A stretch of DNA of 20,701 nt from a virus. The notes beneath the pieces are model-generated. The model saw nothing but the letters and a program-made list of their open reading frames with translations. It did not search any database and was not told the origin of the DNA. Made by a program: the position numbers and the translations under genes. Below, piece after piece: positions 13,739-20,701 of the stretch. Location: IMG/VR virus record IMGVR_UViG_3300006793_000365, positions 1 through 20,701 of that record; one strand, written 5' to 3'. How positions within the stretch are numbered: position 1 is the stretch's first letter; each line of letters begins with the position of its first letter.

Positions 13739-13764
13739 AAGTGTTCTCTGTTTATATATTTATA

Positions 13765-15006
13765 TTAATATGTTCCTACAGTCCAAGCTTCATTGCGTTT
13801 TAGTACAGGTACTTCTTTTCTAATTGGATACAAGTATTCAATCATGTAACCAATAGCATCGTTGGTGTGGTCGTGCCCACTATCTTTATCTGGTACTTGT
13901 GTACCTTCTTTATAAACTTGCTTTTGTAAACCACTAATGATATGTTTGCACTTAGCATCTATCTGTACTTTAACATTACCGTCGCTTGACATTAATGCTG
14001 AGTTAACTGCATTAATTCTATCTCTTACAGGCGGATGCTTGGGTCTATGTTTAACAATAAATCTAGCATTCTGTAGTATTGATATATCAGTTCTACCGCC
14101 TGCACTAGTCTTACGCTGTGCTCCTGCAGGGTCTGGGTATATTACAATACGCTTACCTGGATAGCGAGTTTTAATCTCTTGTACAAGCTCATCTGTATTG
14201 GATGAGTAGATTACTATTTCGTCAAATAAGTGTAAACCTTCTTTAGTTTTAACTGCAACTCCGGCACTAATTGGATTGACATTGAAGTCGCATCCGATAT
14301 GTAATTCTTTAATGTCGTCCAAGTTAAACTTTGCTTGTTTAACATGGGTCTTTGTATCAAAGTTGTAGTAAATTTGTCCCGAGTATGTTTCAAAACTCGC
14401 TTCGTACTCTTGACGAAATGTTCTATCATCTAAATCTCTCCTCGCTTGTTCTATTTCTTCTTCAGAAACACGGCCACCCTCTAATGTAGTAAATTGTGCA
14501 CTAAACCATTCTTCTTCTGTGTCATCTGCACCTCTCTCAAATAAATCATAACCCCAATTACCCTTACCACTTGGTGTTGAGATGAACATTGCACTACCAT
14601 TAGTATCTGATAATGTTGGTCTTAGTACTTCGGTCCATGCTTCTTTTGGTATGTAGGCAAACTCATCTAATACAATGAAATCTAAACCTACACCACGCAG
14701 TGAATCGAAGTTATTCGCTCCCCTTAAACTAATTGTACTTCCGTTAACTAAGGTTGCTGTTAAATCACTTTCATTAACTGAATTTAACCAATTAAGGTCT
14801 TGTAATTTATATTTTAACTTAGTCCACAGAACTTGCTTTGCTTGTCTGTAACTCGGCGCAACATAAAACACCTTCTTGTTTGGATGCCTAGCATGTTTAG
14901 CAAGTTCCCGTGTTGCTAAAAATGTCTTACCGGCCCGACGCCCAGCCATGATTACTTTGAATCTTGCATCTGATGCGGAAACTTGCTTTTGCCAATCACT
15001 CAACAT
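13765..15006 (-). CDS. terL: Terminase large subunit
   Basis: This 413-aa protein is the ATP-driven packaging motor and headful or cos nuclease. Walker A is AGRRAGKT at residues 21-28, Walker B is LDFIVLDE at 108-115 with the catalytic Glu at 115, and the coupling motif is FISTPSGKGNWG near 141-152. The nuclease domain (about 215-413) shows the acidic residues expected of its RNase H fold: Asp 240 in GCDFN, Asp 292 in YPDPAG, and Asp 383 in DHTNDAIGY. All key residues are present, so the enzyme should be active. The length is normal for compact phage terminases. An AAGGTGAG site precedes ATG 15006. A 61-base gap with a small hairpin separates it from terS. Confidence 0.95.
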   Translation of the reverse strand: MLSDWQKQVSASDARFKVIMAGRRAGKTFLATRELAKHARHPNKKVFYVAPSYRQAKQVLWTKLKYKLQDLNWLNSVNESDLTATLVNGSTISLRGANNFDSLRGVGLDFIVLDEFAYIPKEAWTEVLRPTLSDTNGSAMFISTPSGKGNWGYDLFERGADDTEEEWFSAQFTTLEGGRVSEEEIEQARRDLDDRTFRQEYEASFETYSGQIYYNFDTKTHVKQAKFNLDDIKELHIGCDFNVNPISAGVAVKTKEGLHLFDEIVIYSSNTDELVQEIKTRYPGKRIVIYPDPAGAQRKTSAGGRTDISILQNARFIVKHRPKHPPVRDRINAVNSALMSSDGNVKVQIDAKCKHIISGLQKQVYKEGTQVPDKDSGHDHTNDAIGYMIEYLYPIRKEVPVLKRNEAWTVGTY

Positions 15007-15025
15007 TTAACTCACCTTCATTATG

Positions 15026-15042
15026 TGGTGTACATAACACCA
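15026..15042. repeat. Small hairpin in the terS-terL gap
   Basis: TGGTGT (15026-15031) pairs with ACACCA (15037-15042) across five bases. It lies about 20 bases upstream of the terL start and its ribosome site. This gap could hold a terminase recognition site, but no direct sign of a cos or pac site is seen. Confidence 0.5.
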
Positions 15043-15067
15043 AACAGGTTTATCTTTAGTACCCACG

Positions 15068-15445
15068 TTAATTTTGTGCATCATCATTCCAAGGTAACGG
15101 CATGTTGTTATCATCGTTCTTAGGGCCTTGGTCTGTTTGCTGGAGCATTTGTTTTCCAAGCCAAATAAGCAGTGTTGTATTGCCGTTGTACGCTTCTTCT
15201 AGTTGTTTGGCACGCAGTTTCTGCTTAGTTTTTTCTTTCTCCTCGTTAATCATTGGTCCAAAATGATGCAATAATGTTGTTTGAGGAATATCAAAGTACC
15301 TAACCATATCTGTTACTGGACAAAACAATCTCGCTAACATGCGCACTTCTTCTTCAGAAACAACTATCTTGCCTTTGCGCTTTGATTTTAACTCAATGCC
15401 GTTCTTAACAACAGTGTAGTCTTTAGCGACTTTCTTAGTTGACAT
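15068..15445 (-). CDS. terS: Terminase small subunit
   Basis: The 125-aa protein has a helix-turn-helix-like region at about 31-63 (EEEVRMLARLF, then TDMVRYFDIPQTTLLHHF), a charged linker helix, and the segment AYNGNTTLLIWLGKQMLQQTD at about 85-105, which is typical of phage small terminase proteins. It recognises viral DNA and delivers it to TerL. The neighbouring terL downstream supports this. The start shares a base with the stop of the adaptor-like gene (TAATG at 15445). The N terminus is Lys-rich, and the acidic C-terminal tail (DDNNMPLPWNDD) probably contacts the large subunit. Confidence 0.82.
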   Translation of the reverse strand: MSTKKVAKDYTVVKNGIELKSKRKGKIVVSEEEVRMLARLFCPVTDMVRYFDIPQTTLLHHFGPMINEEKEKTKQKLRAKQLEEAYNGNTTLLIWLGKQMLQQTDQGPKNDDNNMPLPWNDDAQN

Positions 15446-15774
15446 TATGCACTTCTGTCCTTAACAAAGATTCTGAAGTACCGTTCTTCAGTAATACCGT
15501 TGTTAGTAGTAATAGTATTAGTAATTATGTACTTATTACCTGCTGTACCTGCACTTAACCATATAGTTGTAGTGCTACTACCTGCATTAAATGAATTACT
15601 TGAAGTAGTCATTGGACTAGCATCACCTGAAATTGTTTCAATTGCCCAAGTACTTGCTGTAATACTATCACCTGAGTTAATCCAACTACTCCAATCAATT
15701 GTATAATCGAGTGTTCCTTGTGGGTCTTTCTCAATGTAAGTACCTACTCTATCTTTTGTGAACCCTGTTGCCAT
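15445..15774 (-). CDS. Ig-like small virion protein (cement or fibre-tail adaptor type)
   Basis: The 109-aa beta protein shows EKDPQGTLDYTIDWSSWINS at about 15-34, then TTIWLSAGTAGNKYIITNTI at about 69-88, and a closing ERYFRIFVKDR. This pattern recurs in small phage structural proteins with an Ig-like fold described as capsid cement or fibre-tail adaptor proteins. Which of the two applies cannot be decided here. It lies between the 390-aa repeat protein and terS, with a TAATG junction to terS. The ribosome site overlaps the upstream stop (TAGGAG). The N-terminal segment before residue 15 may anchor to the particle. Confidence 0.62.
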   Translation of the reverse strand: MATGFTKDRVGTYIEKDPQGTLDYTIDWSSWINSGDSITASTWAIETISGDASPMTTSSNSFNAGSSTTTIWLSAGTAGNKYIITNTITTNNGITEERYFRIFVKDRSA

Positions 15775-15783
15775 AATAAACTC

Positions 15784-16956
15784 CTAAGCGGCTACTTTTA
15801 AATTAATAGGAATAACTAAATTCCTTGTTTCTTGTTTAATTTCTAATGTTCTATCTTCTTCTGCAAGATTAATTATTCTAGTTTCTGCTGGAATAATAAT
15901 ATATCTTGTTCTATCAATGAAGTACGTTGTTGGTGTTCCTGATAATGTAAATGCAGTATCTAAACTTGCACTAGCGTATTTAACAACACCACCAACACCA
16001 CTAAATCCAAATGCAGTATTAATAGTTCCACCAGTACCAAGTATAACTCCTCCTGCTGTTGTAGCAGTAAAGGCACTTGACATTGAAACACTAGATGATA
16101 TAATTGTTAAACCACTTACACTTTCAGTGAATTCAGAAGTTAAGTCTACTTCAGCGTATCGTGTTATTGATGAACCAATTGTTGTACTAAATGCAGTACT
16201 TAATGATACATCAGTTGCTTTAGTAAGTGCTGGTGTAGTAGACATTGATGCAGTTGTTGTGCAATCAATATCACCTACTCTAGTACCAACAATACTGGCA
16301 TCCCATGTTAATGCTGAATCAACATCAAGTTCACCATGAACAATACGATTAGCGGATGTAGTTGTACTGAATTCAGTCTCCAACATCCATGTGTTTTGCC
16401 ATTGTGGCCAATCATCCCTATTGTCGTTATCTGACCAATCGTATGTTTCGCCACCTAATGTAATTAAATTACTTGCAGTTGTATCTTGTGAGAACTCAGT
16501 AGTTAATGAAGCAGAACCTAATATTTCGCCTGTGTCTACAACAGCACTTATAGATGTACTAAATGTTGATTGAGCATTAACACTAGTGCCAAGGAGTGGC
16601 GACCCAAGTGCAGACCAATTAGTAATTAAACCAACCGGTAAGTCAGCGCCTATTAATAGACCTGGGTCTGTTACTTGTGTTAAAGTTAAATCAAGGATTA
16701 TATCCGTCGTTAATTGACCGAATATAGTACAACTATAAGTTGTAGTGACACTAGCATCTAGTTCAGCAGTTATTTGTGTACCAGCAACAGTTGTAGTACT
16801 AAAGTTACTACTAAGTGATACTACACCACTAACGTATGCAACAATATTACCTGCAATAGTTGTACTTGCAGACACGTACATATCTCTACGGACATAACCT
16901 ACAGCGACATAATCGCGTTTTACATAATTGCTAACCGAACCGTTGACTAATGCCAT
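15784..16956 (-). CDS. Repeat-rich virion protein with 20-residue and 9-residue repeats
   Basis: The 390-aa protein is rich in Thr, Ser, Val and Ala and almost free of charge in its centre. From about 192 to 339 it repeats every 20 residues, best seen as LSTAFSTT (252), LTSEFTES (272), MSSAFTAT (292), INTAFGFS (312) and LDTAFTLS (332). Less regular copies occur near 48, 130 and 151. The C terminus has three 9-residue units ending in E-x-R at 360, 369 and 378 (IPAETR, LAEEDR, KQETR). Similar E-x-R series occur in phage virion proteins, but the family is not known to me. It probably forms a beta-solenoid fibre or a capsid decoration, ending in an attachment tag. Its AGG site lies close to the upstream stop. 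Confidence 0.62.
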   Translation of the reverse strand: MALVNGSVSNYVKRDYVAVGYVRRDMYVSASTTIAGNIVAYVSGVVSLSSNFSTTTVAGTQITAELDASVTTTYSCTIFGQLTTDIILDLTLTQVTDPGLLIGADLPVGLITNWSALGSPLLGTSVNAQSTFSTSISAVVDTGEILGSASLTTEFSQDTTASNLITLGGETYDWSDNDNRDDWPQWQNTWMLETEFSTTTSANRIVHGELDVDSALTWDASIVGTRVGDIDCTTTASMSTTPALTKATDVSLSTAFSTTIGSSITRYAEVDLTSEFTESVSGLTIISSSVSMSSAFTATTAGGVILGTGGTINTAFGFSGVGGVVKYASASLDTAFTLSGTPTTYFIDRTRYIIIPAETRIINLAEEDRTLEIKQETRNLVIPINLKVAA

Positions 16957-16965
16957 TTAATTAAC

Positions 16966-17364
16966 CTATGCTAATGAAATACTTAATTGTCCACTGTTAA
17001 TCTGGAATGTATCTCCATCAGTTACTGTTTTTGATACAGTTAATGCACCATAAAACAACAAGTTACCACCACTAGTACTATCATAGATACCTGCGTGTGT
17101 AACAGTACCCCAGTTACCGCCTGATGCAGTTGGGAATGTAACATTAGCACTATTAGATGCTGAACCTGAACTAGATGCACCAAATGTTACTGCTGTTCTA
17201 GCATACGCATTACCTGATACTTCTGTTACAGAACCTGCTTCACCGTCTGCTACTGCTGTGAATAAACCAACAGTTAGTGTTGTTGGACTTGTAAAGTCCG
17301 TTGTGCCTTTACCAAGTACATGGTCTAGGACTTCATTTTCTAAATAATTAGTTGCCGCTGACAT
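16966..17364 (-). CDS. Gp80-like phage structural protein
   Basis: This 132-aa protein fits a common phage family (Gp80-like): an N-terminal helix NYLENEVLDHVLG, then TLTVGLFTAVADGEAG, EVSGNAYARTAVTF at about 49-62, NVTFPTASGGNWGTVTHAG at about 74-92, and LLFYGALTVSKTVTDGDTF near the end. The family is found beside tail fibre or head decoration genes and is thought to be a virion component, but its place in the particle is not settled. It has a strong AAGGAG site. It stands between the large WPT fibre and the 390-aa repeat protein. A short inverted repeat lies upstream at 17386-17405. Confidence 0.68.
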   Translation of the reverse strand: MSAATNYLENEVLDHVLGKGTTDFTSPTTLTVGLFTAVADGEAGSVTEVSGNAYARTAVTFGASSSGSASNSANVTFPTASGGNWGTVTHAGIYDSTSGGNLLFYGALTVSKTVTDGDTFQINSGQLSISLA

Positions 17365-17385
17365 CTTTTTATCTCCTTATGTAAT

Positions 17386-17405
17386 AACCTGCTTAACCCC
17401 AGGTT
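17386..17405. repeat. 6-bp inverted repeat upstream of the Gp80-like gene
   Basis: AACCTG (17386-17391) pairs with CAGGTT (17400-17405) across eight bases, in the 60-base gap between the fibre stop and the next start. No U tract follows on the minus strand. It could affect mRNA folding near the ribosome site. Confidence 0.4.
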
Positions 17406-17424
17406 GAATGGGTATTCTGTTGAA

Positions 17425-19260
17425 TTAGTCTTCATCAAAGAATGTTTCGCCTGTGAACTCTTCTAGTTTACGAATCATTCTTTCCATGTTAACTCTTACA
17501 GTCTTACCTGTGTTCTTGTTAATTGAATAATATTCCCAATCGCCTGCATCATTATGCGGTGATATCTTTGTAACATTACCTGCTTCATCTTGTACATATA
17601 CTTCCGATGAACCTGCATCGTCTTTAGCGTATATGTGTGAACCGTTTGACCTAAGTGATGGGTCACTTGACTTATTCTGTAAAAATATATCATTCAAACG
17701 AGATTGTCCTGCAGTAGTATCTGCTACAAATGCAAGTTCGTATGAAGCGCCGCCACCTCTAGCATGGAAGTGACAAAACTTATCAACATCGTTTGTTCCA
17801 CTACCGCCTTCGCTAAATCCACGAGAACTATATCCATATACTGTGTCAAAAGTAAGAGTAGTTCCACTACCAGCATTAGTTTCAATTGAAGCTGAGTGAG
17901 CCGCTGATTCTGTTATTGTTAAATTACCTGAGCCTGTGGTTTTGGCTGTTAATACATTTTGTGCTCCGTTAGCATTACCTAATGTTGAACTTGACGAACC
18001 TGAATTGTATACAGTTGTAAAGAATGCATTCTGTGGTCCTCTAGACAAATAGCTACTAGTGTTAGTTGAATCCTTTCCATTTAAATCAAGGTCTACTTGT
18101 AAAATGTTTCTCCATCTGTCACTAGAGCTATTACTGTCTGATTCACTACCATCAATTTTAGCATCAACTAGAATTTGATTTGAATAATGTCTTGTTCCAA
18201 ATGTTGATGAGTGGTTTTTGTACAACATAAGGTTTCTTGTGTTATTACCCGGCAATGAATCTACTTCTGATTGATTTGACATCATTGCTATACCTGTGCC
18301 ATTTGCTTCTAAGTACAAATTACCATCTGTTGTGCTTACTGACAATTCAGTGTCATCAACTTCTAAATTACCTAAGTCGGCTCCACCGCCTCCACTGCCT
18401 CCACTTTGTGCAACAATGTGCGTAAGTTTAAAATACTGCGTTGGTACATAGTAACCACTAACACCACGAATATCAACTGTTGTTGATGTTGCTAATGTGA
18501 ACACACCACCAAAAGCATAGATACCTTCATTTTGAGTACCTATCTCATTGTAGCCACCGCCACCGCCACTACTACTAAGTATTGTGCCGTTTGTGTTTGA
18601 ATTAGCCAAAGCAGTATCATAATGTCCATCAACTGCATTAATCACAGTCTGTAAATGTTCAAGCATGTAAGTACCTGCAGGCAATGTAATCCCATAACCC
18701 GACACTGAATAATAACTTGATGGGTCTGTCATGTTGTTGATAGTTCGTCTGTACGGTGCTGTTGATTCACCACCATAGTTGCCACCACTTGTTGAATCAA
18801 CATAAAACACACAGGTTTCACCACCTGTACTACCTGCACTAGGTGTTTCCCATGACAATGAACCTGCTGTTGCGCCTGCTGTTAAGACTTTACCATTGTT
18901 GGTAGTGCTTGTTGCAGGTACATGAAGGTTGCCATCAGTTGTTGGGTGCGTGTAAACAGTATCATTGTCTGTAAATAATGCGCCTGCAGGTACATTCGTT
19001 AGTACCTGTGAATCATCTACTTTAGCATCTAATGCTGTTTGCAAAGTAGATACTTCACTAATGCTATGTGTTGCAGGGTGCGAGTAATTGTTAGCATTTG
19101 CTTCGATAGCACTTAACTTAGCACCATCGCCATCTTGGAATTCATCTTTAATAGCATTGACATTGTCTGCCATTTGCTTAATGTCTGCTCTTGCTGATGC
19201 TGGACTATCTGTACCTGCATCTAAGTTTGTTGTACTAATTGTACCAGTAGGCCAAGTCAT
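17425..19260 (-). CDS. Large tail fibre with N-terminal WPT module
   Basis: The 611-aa protein opens with MTWPT, LDAGTDSPASAR and DIKQMADNVNAI, the module shared with the genes at 900-1322 and 1332-1958. Residues 45-75 look like a short coiled coil (ISEVSTLQTALDAKV). A TVYTHPTTDGNLHVP segment near 106, common in marine phage fibres, is followed by Gly/Ser-rich linkers (SSGGGGG near 230; GGSGGGGADLG near 284) that separate beta domains. The C-terminal segment from about 535 contains IYAKDDAGSSEVYVQDEAG and a final helix MERMIRKLEEFTGE, which may trimerise the shaft. It ends EFTGETFFDED and probably binds a host surface structure. Its start forms TAATG with the upstream stop. Confidence 0.75.
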   Translation of the reverse strand: MTWPTGTISTTNLDAGTDSPASARADIKQMADNVNAIKDEFQDGDGAKLSAIEANANNYSHPATHSISEVSTLQTALDAKVDDSQVLTNVPAGALFTDNDTVYTHPTTDGNLHVPATSTTNNGKVLTAGATAGSLSWETPSAGSTGGETCVFYVDSTSGGNYGGESTAPYRRTINNMTDPSSYYSVSGYGITLPAGTYMLEHLQTVINAVDGHYDTALANSNTNGTILSSSGGGGGYNEIGTQNEGIYAFGGVFTLATSTTVDIRGVSGYYVPTQYFKLTHIVAQSGGSGGGGADLGNLEVDDTELSVSTTDGNLYLEANGTGIAMMSNQSEVDSLPGNNTRNLMLYKNHSSTFGTRHYSNQILVDAKIDGSESDSNSSSDRWRNILQVDLDLNGKDSTNTSSYLSRGPQNAFFTTVYNSGSSSSTLGNANGAQNVLTAKTTGSGNLTITESAAHSASIETNAGSGTTLTFDTVYGYSSRGFSEGGSGTNDVDKFCHFHARGGGASYELAFVADTTAGQSRLNDIFLQNKSSDPSLRSNGSHIYAKDDAGSSEVYVQDEAGNVTKISPHNDAGDWEYYSINKNTGKTVRVNMERMIRKLEEFTGETFFDED

Positions 19261-19562
19261 TAGATGTTCTCCTTATCATTGTACCAAGATTCCATTAATG
19301 TCTGAACCTCAGCTACTGTCATTACAGTTTCAATGTCATCGTTGTTAAGACGCATTGGATGTACATTATGTATTAGTACCTGTCTGTCTTGCAATTGCTG
19401 TAATGTTAGCTGTTTAACTGTTTCTGGAATGTAGTGCTCCGTATTAGTAGTAATACCAATGTATGTATTGTTATCTGGATTACCAAAGTAACCACCATCT
19501 TCAATCCATGCAGGCGTACACATACCTTTGTCACTAGCGTGTAGTTTGTATTCAAGTATCAT
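19260..19562 (-). CDS. Hypothetical protein in the fibre module
   Basis: The 100-aa protein begins MILEYKLHASDKGM and contains a PAWIEDGGYFGNPDNNTYIG segment near 17-36, then LTLQQLQDRQVLIHNVHP at about 53-70, and an acidic helical end. It is not recognised. It overlaps the coiled-coil gene upstream by four bases (ATGA, 19559-19562) and the large fibre gene downstream by one base (TAATG). Being coupled directly to the fibre gene, it may help the fibre fold or attach, but nothing in the sequence proves this. Confidence 0.55.
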   Translation of the reverse strand: MILEYKLHASDKGMCTPAWIEDGGYFGNPDNNTYIGITTNTEHYIPETVKQLTLQQLQDRQVLIHNVHPMRLNNDDIETVMTVAEVQTLMESWYNDKENI

Positions 19563-20380
19563 TTGTTCTCCAAATATAAGTACTCGTCTTTGATTAGTTC
19601 TTTAATACCAATCCTATTAAGTACATCTTCATGTGCGTTGTGAAATGTTTCTGCCATCTTATCTAAGAATGAGTACAAACGATTAACTGTTGGCATTTGT
19701 CCTTCATCAATCATCTTCTCTTCTTCCTGTATGTAGTTAGCAATAATGCGTTGTGCTGTTTGTGGATGTATTCCAAATTGCTCTAAGTACTCCATGTTGC
19801 CTAAGCCTATTCTACCTGTGTTCATCATATCACGATGTGCTTGTCTAAATGCCATCTTAATATGATTATCAATCTCAGCTAACTCTGCATCGCGTTCATC
19901 CCAATCGTCAGGGATATTATGTGCTTCTTGTATTTCTTGTTTTGTTTCTAAGAACACTGCTAACTCTTTATAAGCCGCATCAATGTAATCTCTAGAGCGA
20001 TATAACTTATGTTCTAACTCATCTGCTTCAACAGCATCAAGTTCATCATTAGTTGCTCTTAATCGTTTAATTTTGATTTGTTCTTTCTTTAAAGAAAATG
20101 CAGTTTCTTCAATAGCACTGCGTTTGCTTTCTATTTGTGCCAAGCACTGTCTTATTCTTCTGTAAGGGCTATCTGACATCATTGTTAATGTCATTAGTTG
20201 ATTTGTAGTTTGTGTATTACCACGACCAGCTGTGTGGTTTTCTCTATCAACAGCTGGTAGCATTGCTTCAATCTTTGCTAACTTCTGTTCGTTGATAGTA
20301 GCAAGTCCACCTGCAGACTTAACTAACTCAAGTGCTTTAGAGTGCTGTTGGTATTCTTTTAAGTACGCTACTTCACCCAT
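19559..20380 (-). CDS. Coiled-coil hypothetical protein
   Basis: The 273-aa product (from ATG 20380) is mainly alpha-helical. Charged coiled coils cover about 80-160 (KKEQIKIKRLRATNDELDAV), then DDWDERDAELAEIDNHIKMA, GLGNMEYLEQFGIHPQTAQR near 190-210, and a helical end. The family is not recognised; similar proteins appear in marine phage structural blocks, so a virion or chaperone role is possible. A longer reading from ATG 20410 would add ten residues, but this would overlap the upstream gene by 29 bases, whereas 20380 starts one base after its stop, in keeping with the tight spacing elsewhere. A 9-bp inverted repeat (20225-20233 with 20250-20258) lies within the gene. Confidence 0.55.
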   Translation of the reverse strand: MGEVAYLKEYQQHSKALELVKSAGGLATINEQKLAKIEAMLPAVDRENHTAGRGNTQTTNQLMTLTMMSDSPYRRIRQCLAQIESKRSAIEETAFSLKKEQIKIKRLRATNDELDAVEADELEHKLYRSRDYIDAAYKELAVFLETKQEIQEAHNIPDDWDERDAELAEIDNHIKMAFRQAHRDMMNTGRIGLGNMEYLEQFGIHPQTAQRIIANYIQEEEKMIDEGQMPTVNRLYSFLDKMAETFHNAHEDVLNRIGIKELIKDEYLYLENK

Positions 20381-20381
20381 A

Positions 20382-20701
20382 TTAATCGCCCGATGTTGCT
20401 GAAGCACCATTAACTTCGCGTGTTAAATCACCGAAGTCTGTAGCGTTACCTGCTGACGCAATAGTTACATACGCAATTGTATCTTTATTAGTACCATCTG
20501 TATCACCACCAACAAATACACCTCTAGTTGCATTACTTGTTGCGGCCAATTGGTCTCTAGCCATTGTTAAATCGCCAAAATCAGTAGCATTACCTGTTGT
20601 TTGGATATTCACATAATCAATTGTATTAATACTTACTGTTGTTAAACCACCGCCGAATATAGCTCTGGATGTACTTCCTGTTGCACTAAGACCTTGTCTA
20701 G
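20382..20701 (-). CDS. Kelch-like repeat virion protein, 5' end outside the window
   Basis: The frame is open from the window edge at 20701 to TAA at 20384-20382, so only the last 105 or so codons are present. A 48-residue unit repeats exactly: GNATDFGDLTMARDQLAATS, then NATRGVFVGG and DTIAYVTIASA, after which GNATDFGDLT begins again. A preceding partial unit (RAIFGGGL, then NTIDYVNIQTT) shows at least two units. Repeats of this kind build kelch-like or beta-propeller fibres in phages from marine settings and probably bind carbohydrate or surface proteins. The 144-base spacing is also visible in the DNA (GTTAAATC at 20422 and 20566). A GTG at 20612 is not a true start, because the reading frame is open upstream of it. 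Confidence 0.68.
   Translation of the reverse strand, partial: RQGLSATGSTSRAIFGGGLTTVSINTIDYVNIQTTGNATDFGDLTMARDQLAATSNATRGVFVGGDTDGTNKDTIAYVTIASAGNATDFGDLTREVNGASATSGD

Noticed and set aside
15917-16339. 140-codon plus-strand frame opposite the repeat protein
   Set aside because: It arises from the repetitive, low-complexity codons of the minus-strand repeat gene and has no ribosome site or neighbouring partner.
20382-20612. 76-codon gene starting at GTG 20612
   Set aside because: The frame stays open to the window edge and carries another repeat unit upstream, so this is the 3' end of a larger gene.
1-20701. CRISPR array, tRNA, insertion sequence, integrase or reverse transcriptase with template/variable repeats
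   Set aside because: No regular spaced direct repeats, cloverleaf, transposase motifs or reverse transcriptase motifs were seen; the fibre genes alone are not evidence for a diversity-generating element.
540-20701. Lysis genes (holin, endolysin)
   Set aside because: No protein in the window has a holin-like size with transmembrane segments or a peptidoglycan hydrolase motif; these genes probably lie outside the window.

Overview
This window is part of a tailed double-stranded DNA bacteriophage genome (Caudoviricetes). It is AT-rich and almost fully coding. The set of a tape measure, a tail tube protein, a tail terminator, a Dit-like protein, a DUF2163-type hub and a J-like tip protein, with no sheath or baseplate wedge genes, indicates a siphovirus with a long non-contractile tail. 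The Ser/Thr-rich fibres and the kelch-like GNATDFGDLT repeats resemble proteins seen in uncultured marine phages, and the GTA-like hub gene order suits a Gram-negative host. The host itself cannot be read from this sequence.

All structural genes lie on the minus strand and are transcribed from right to left. (1) 20701-15445: fibre and decoration genes, namely a kelch-like repeat protein cut by the window edge, a coiled-coil protein, a small unknown, a 611-aa fibre, a Gp80-like protein, a 390-aa repeat protein and a small adaptor/cement-like protein. (2) 15445-10364: packaging and head genes, namely terS, terL, portal, a 26-codon micro-ORF, scaffold, major capsid protein and a connector. (3) 10363-8459: tail terminator, a 49-aa unlisted ORF, tail tube, a gp10-like tail-completion protein, and a tail-assembly chaperone with a likely -1 frameshift on A AAA AAC. 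(4) 8469-2626: tape measure, Dit-like protein, DUF2163 hub, a GNAT-like protein in the slot where a cell-wall peptidase usually sits, and the J-like tip. (5) 2626-540: distal fibre proteins and one unknown. Two small plus-strand genes (1-509) converge on the end of this block at a 12-bp inverted repeat.

The genes are tightly coupled. TAATG overlaps occur at about 240, 2626, 4713, 5692, 12404, 15445 and 19260. ATGA overlaps occur at about 1955, 5117, 8958, 9932 and 19559. No internal promoter or U-tract terminator was found, which fits one long late transcript starting beyond the right edge.

The observations most worth checking are: the frameshift site with its complete 55-codon -1 extension; the GNAT-fold protein with a degenerate acetyl-CoA loop inside the tail hub cassette; an N-terminal WPT module shared by three fibre proteins on both sides of the head-tail block; exact 20-residue and 9-residue repeats in the 390-aa protein; and a surprising number of long perfect palindromes (22, 20, 18 and 16 bp) inside structural genes. 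No CRISPR array, tRNA, insertion sequence, integrase, lysis gene or reverse transcriptase was seen.
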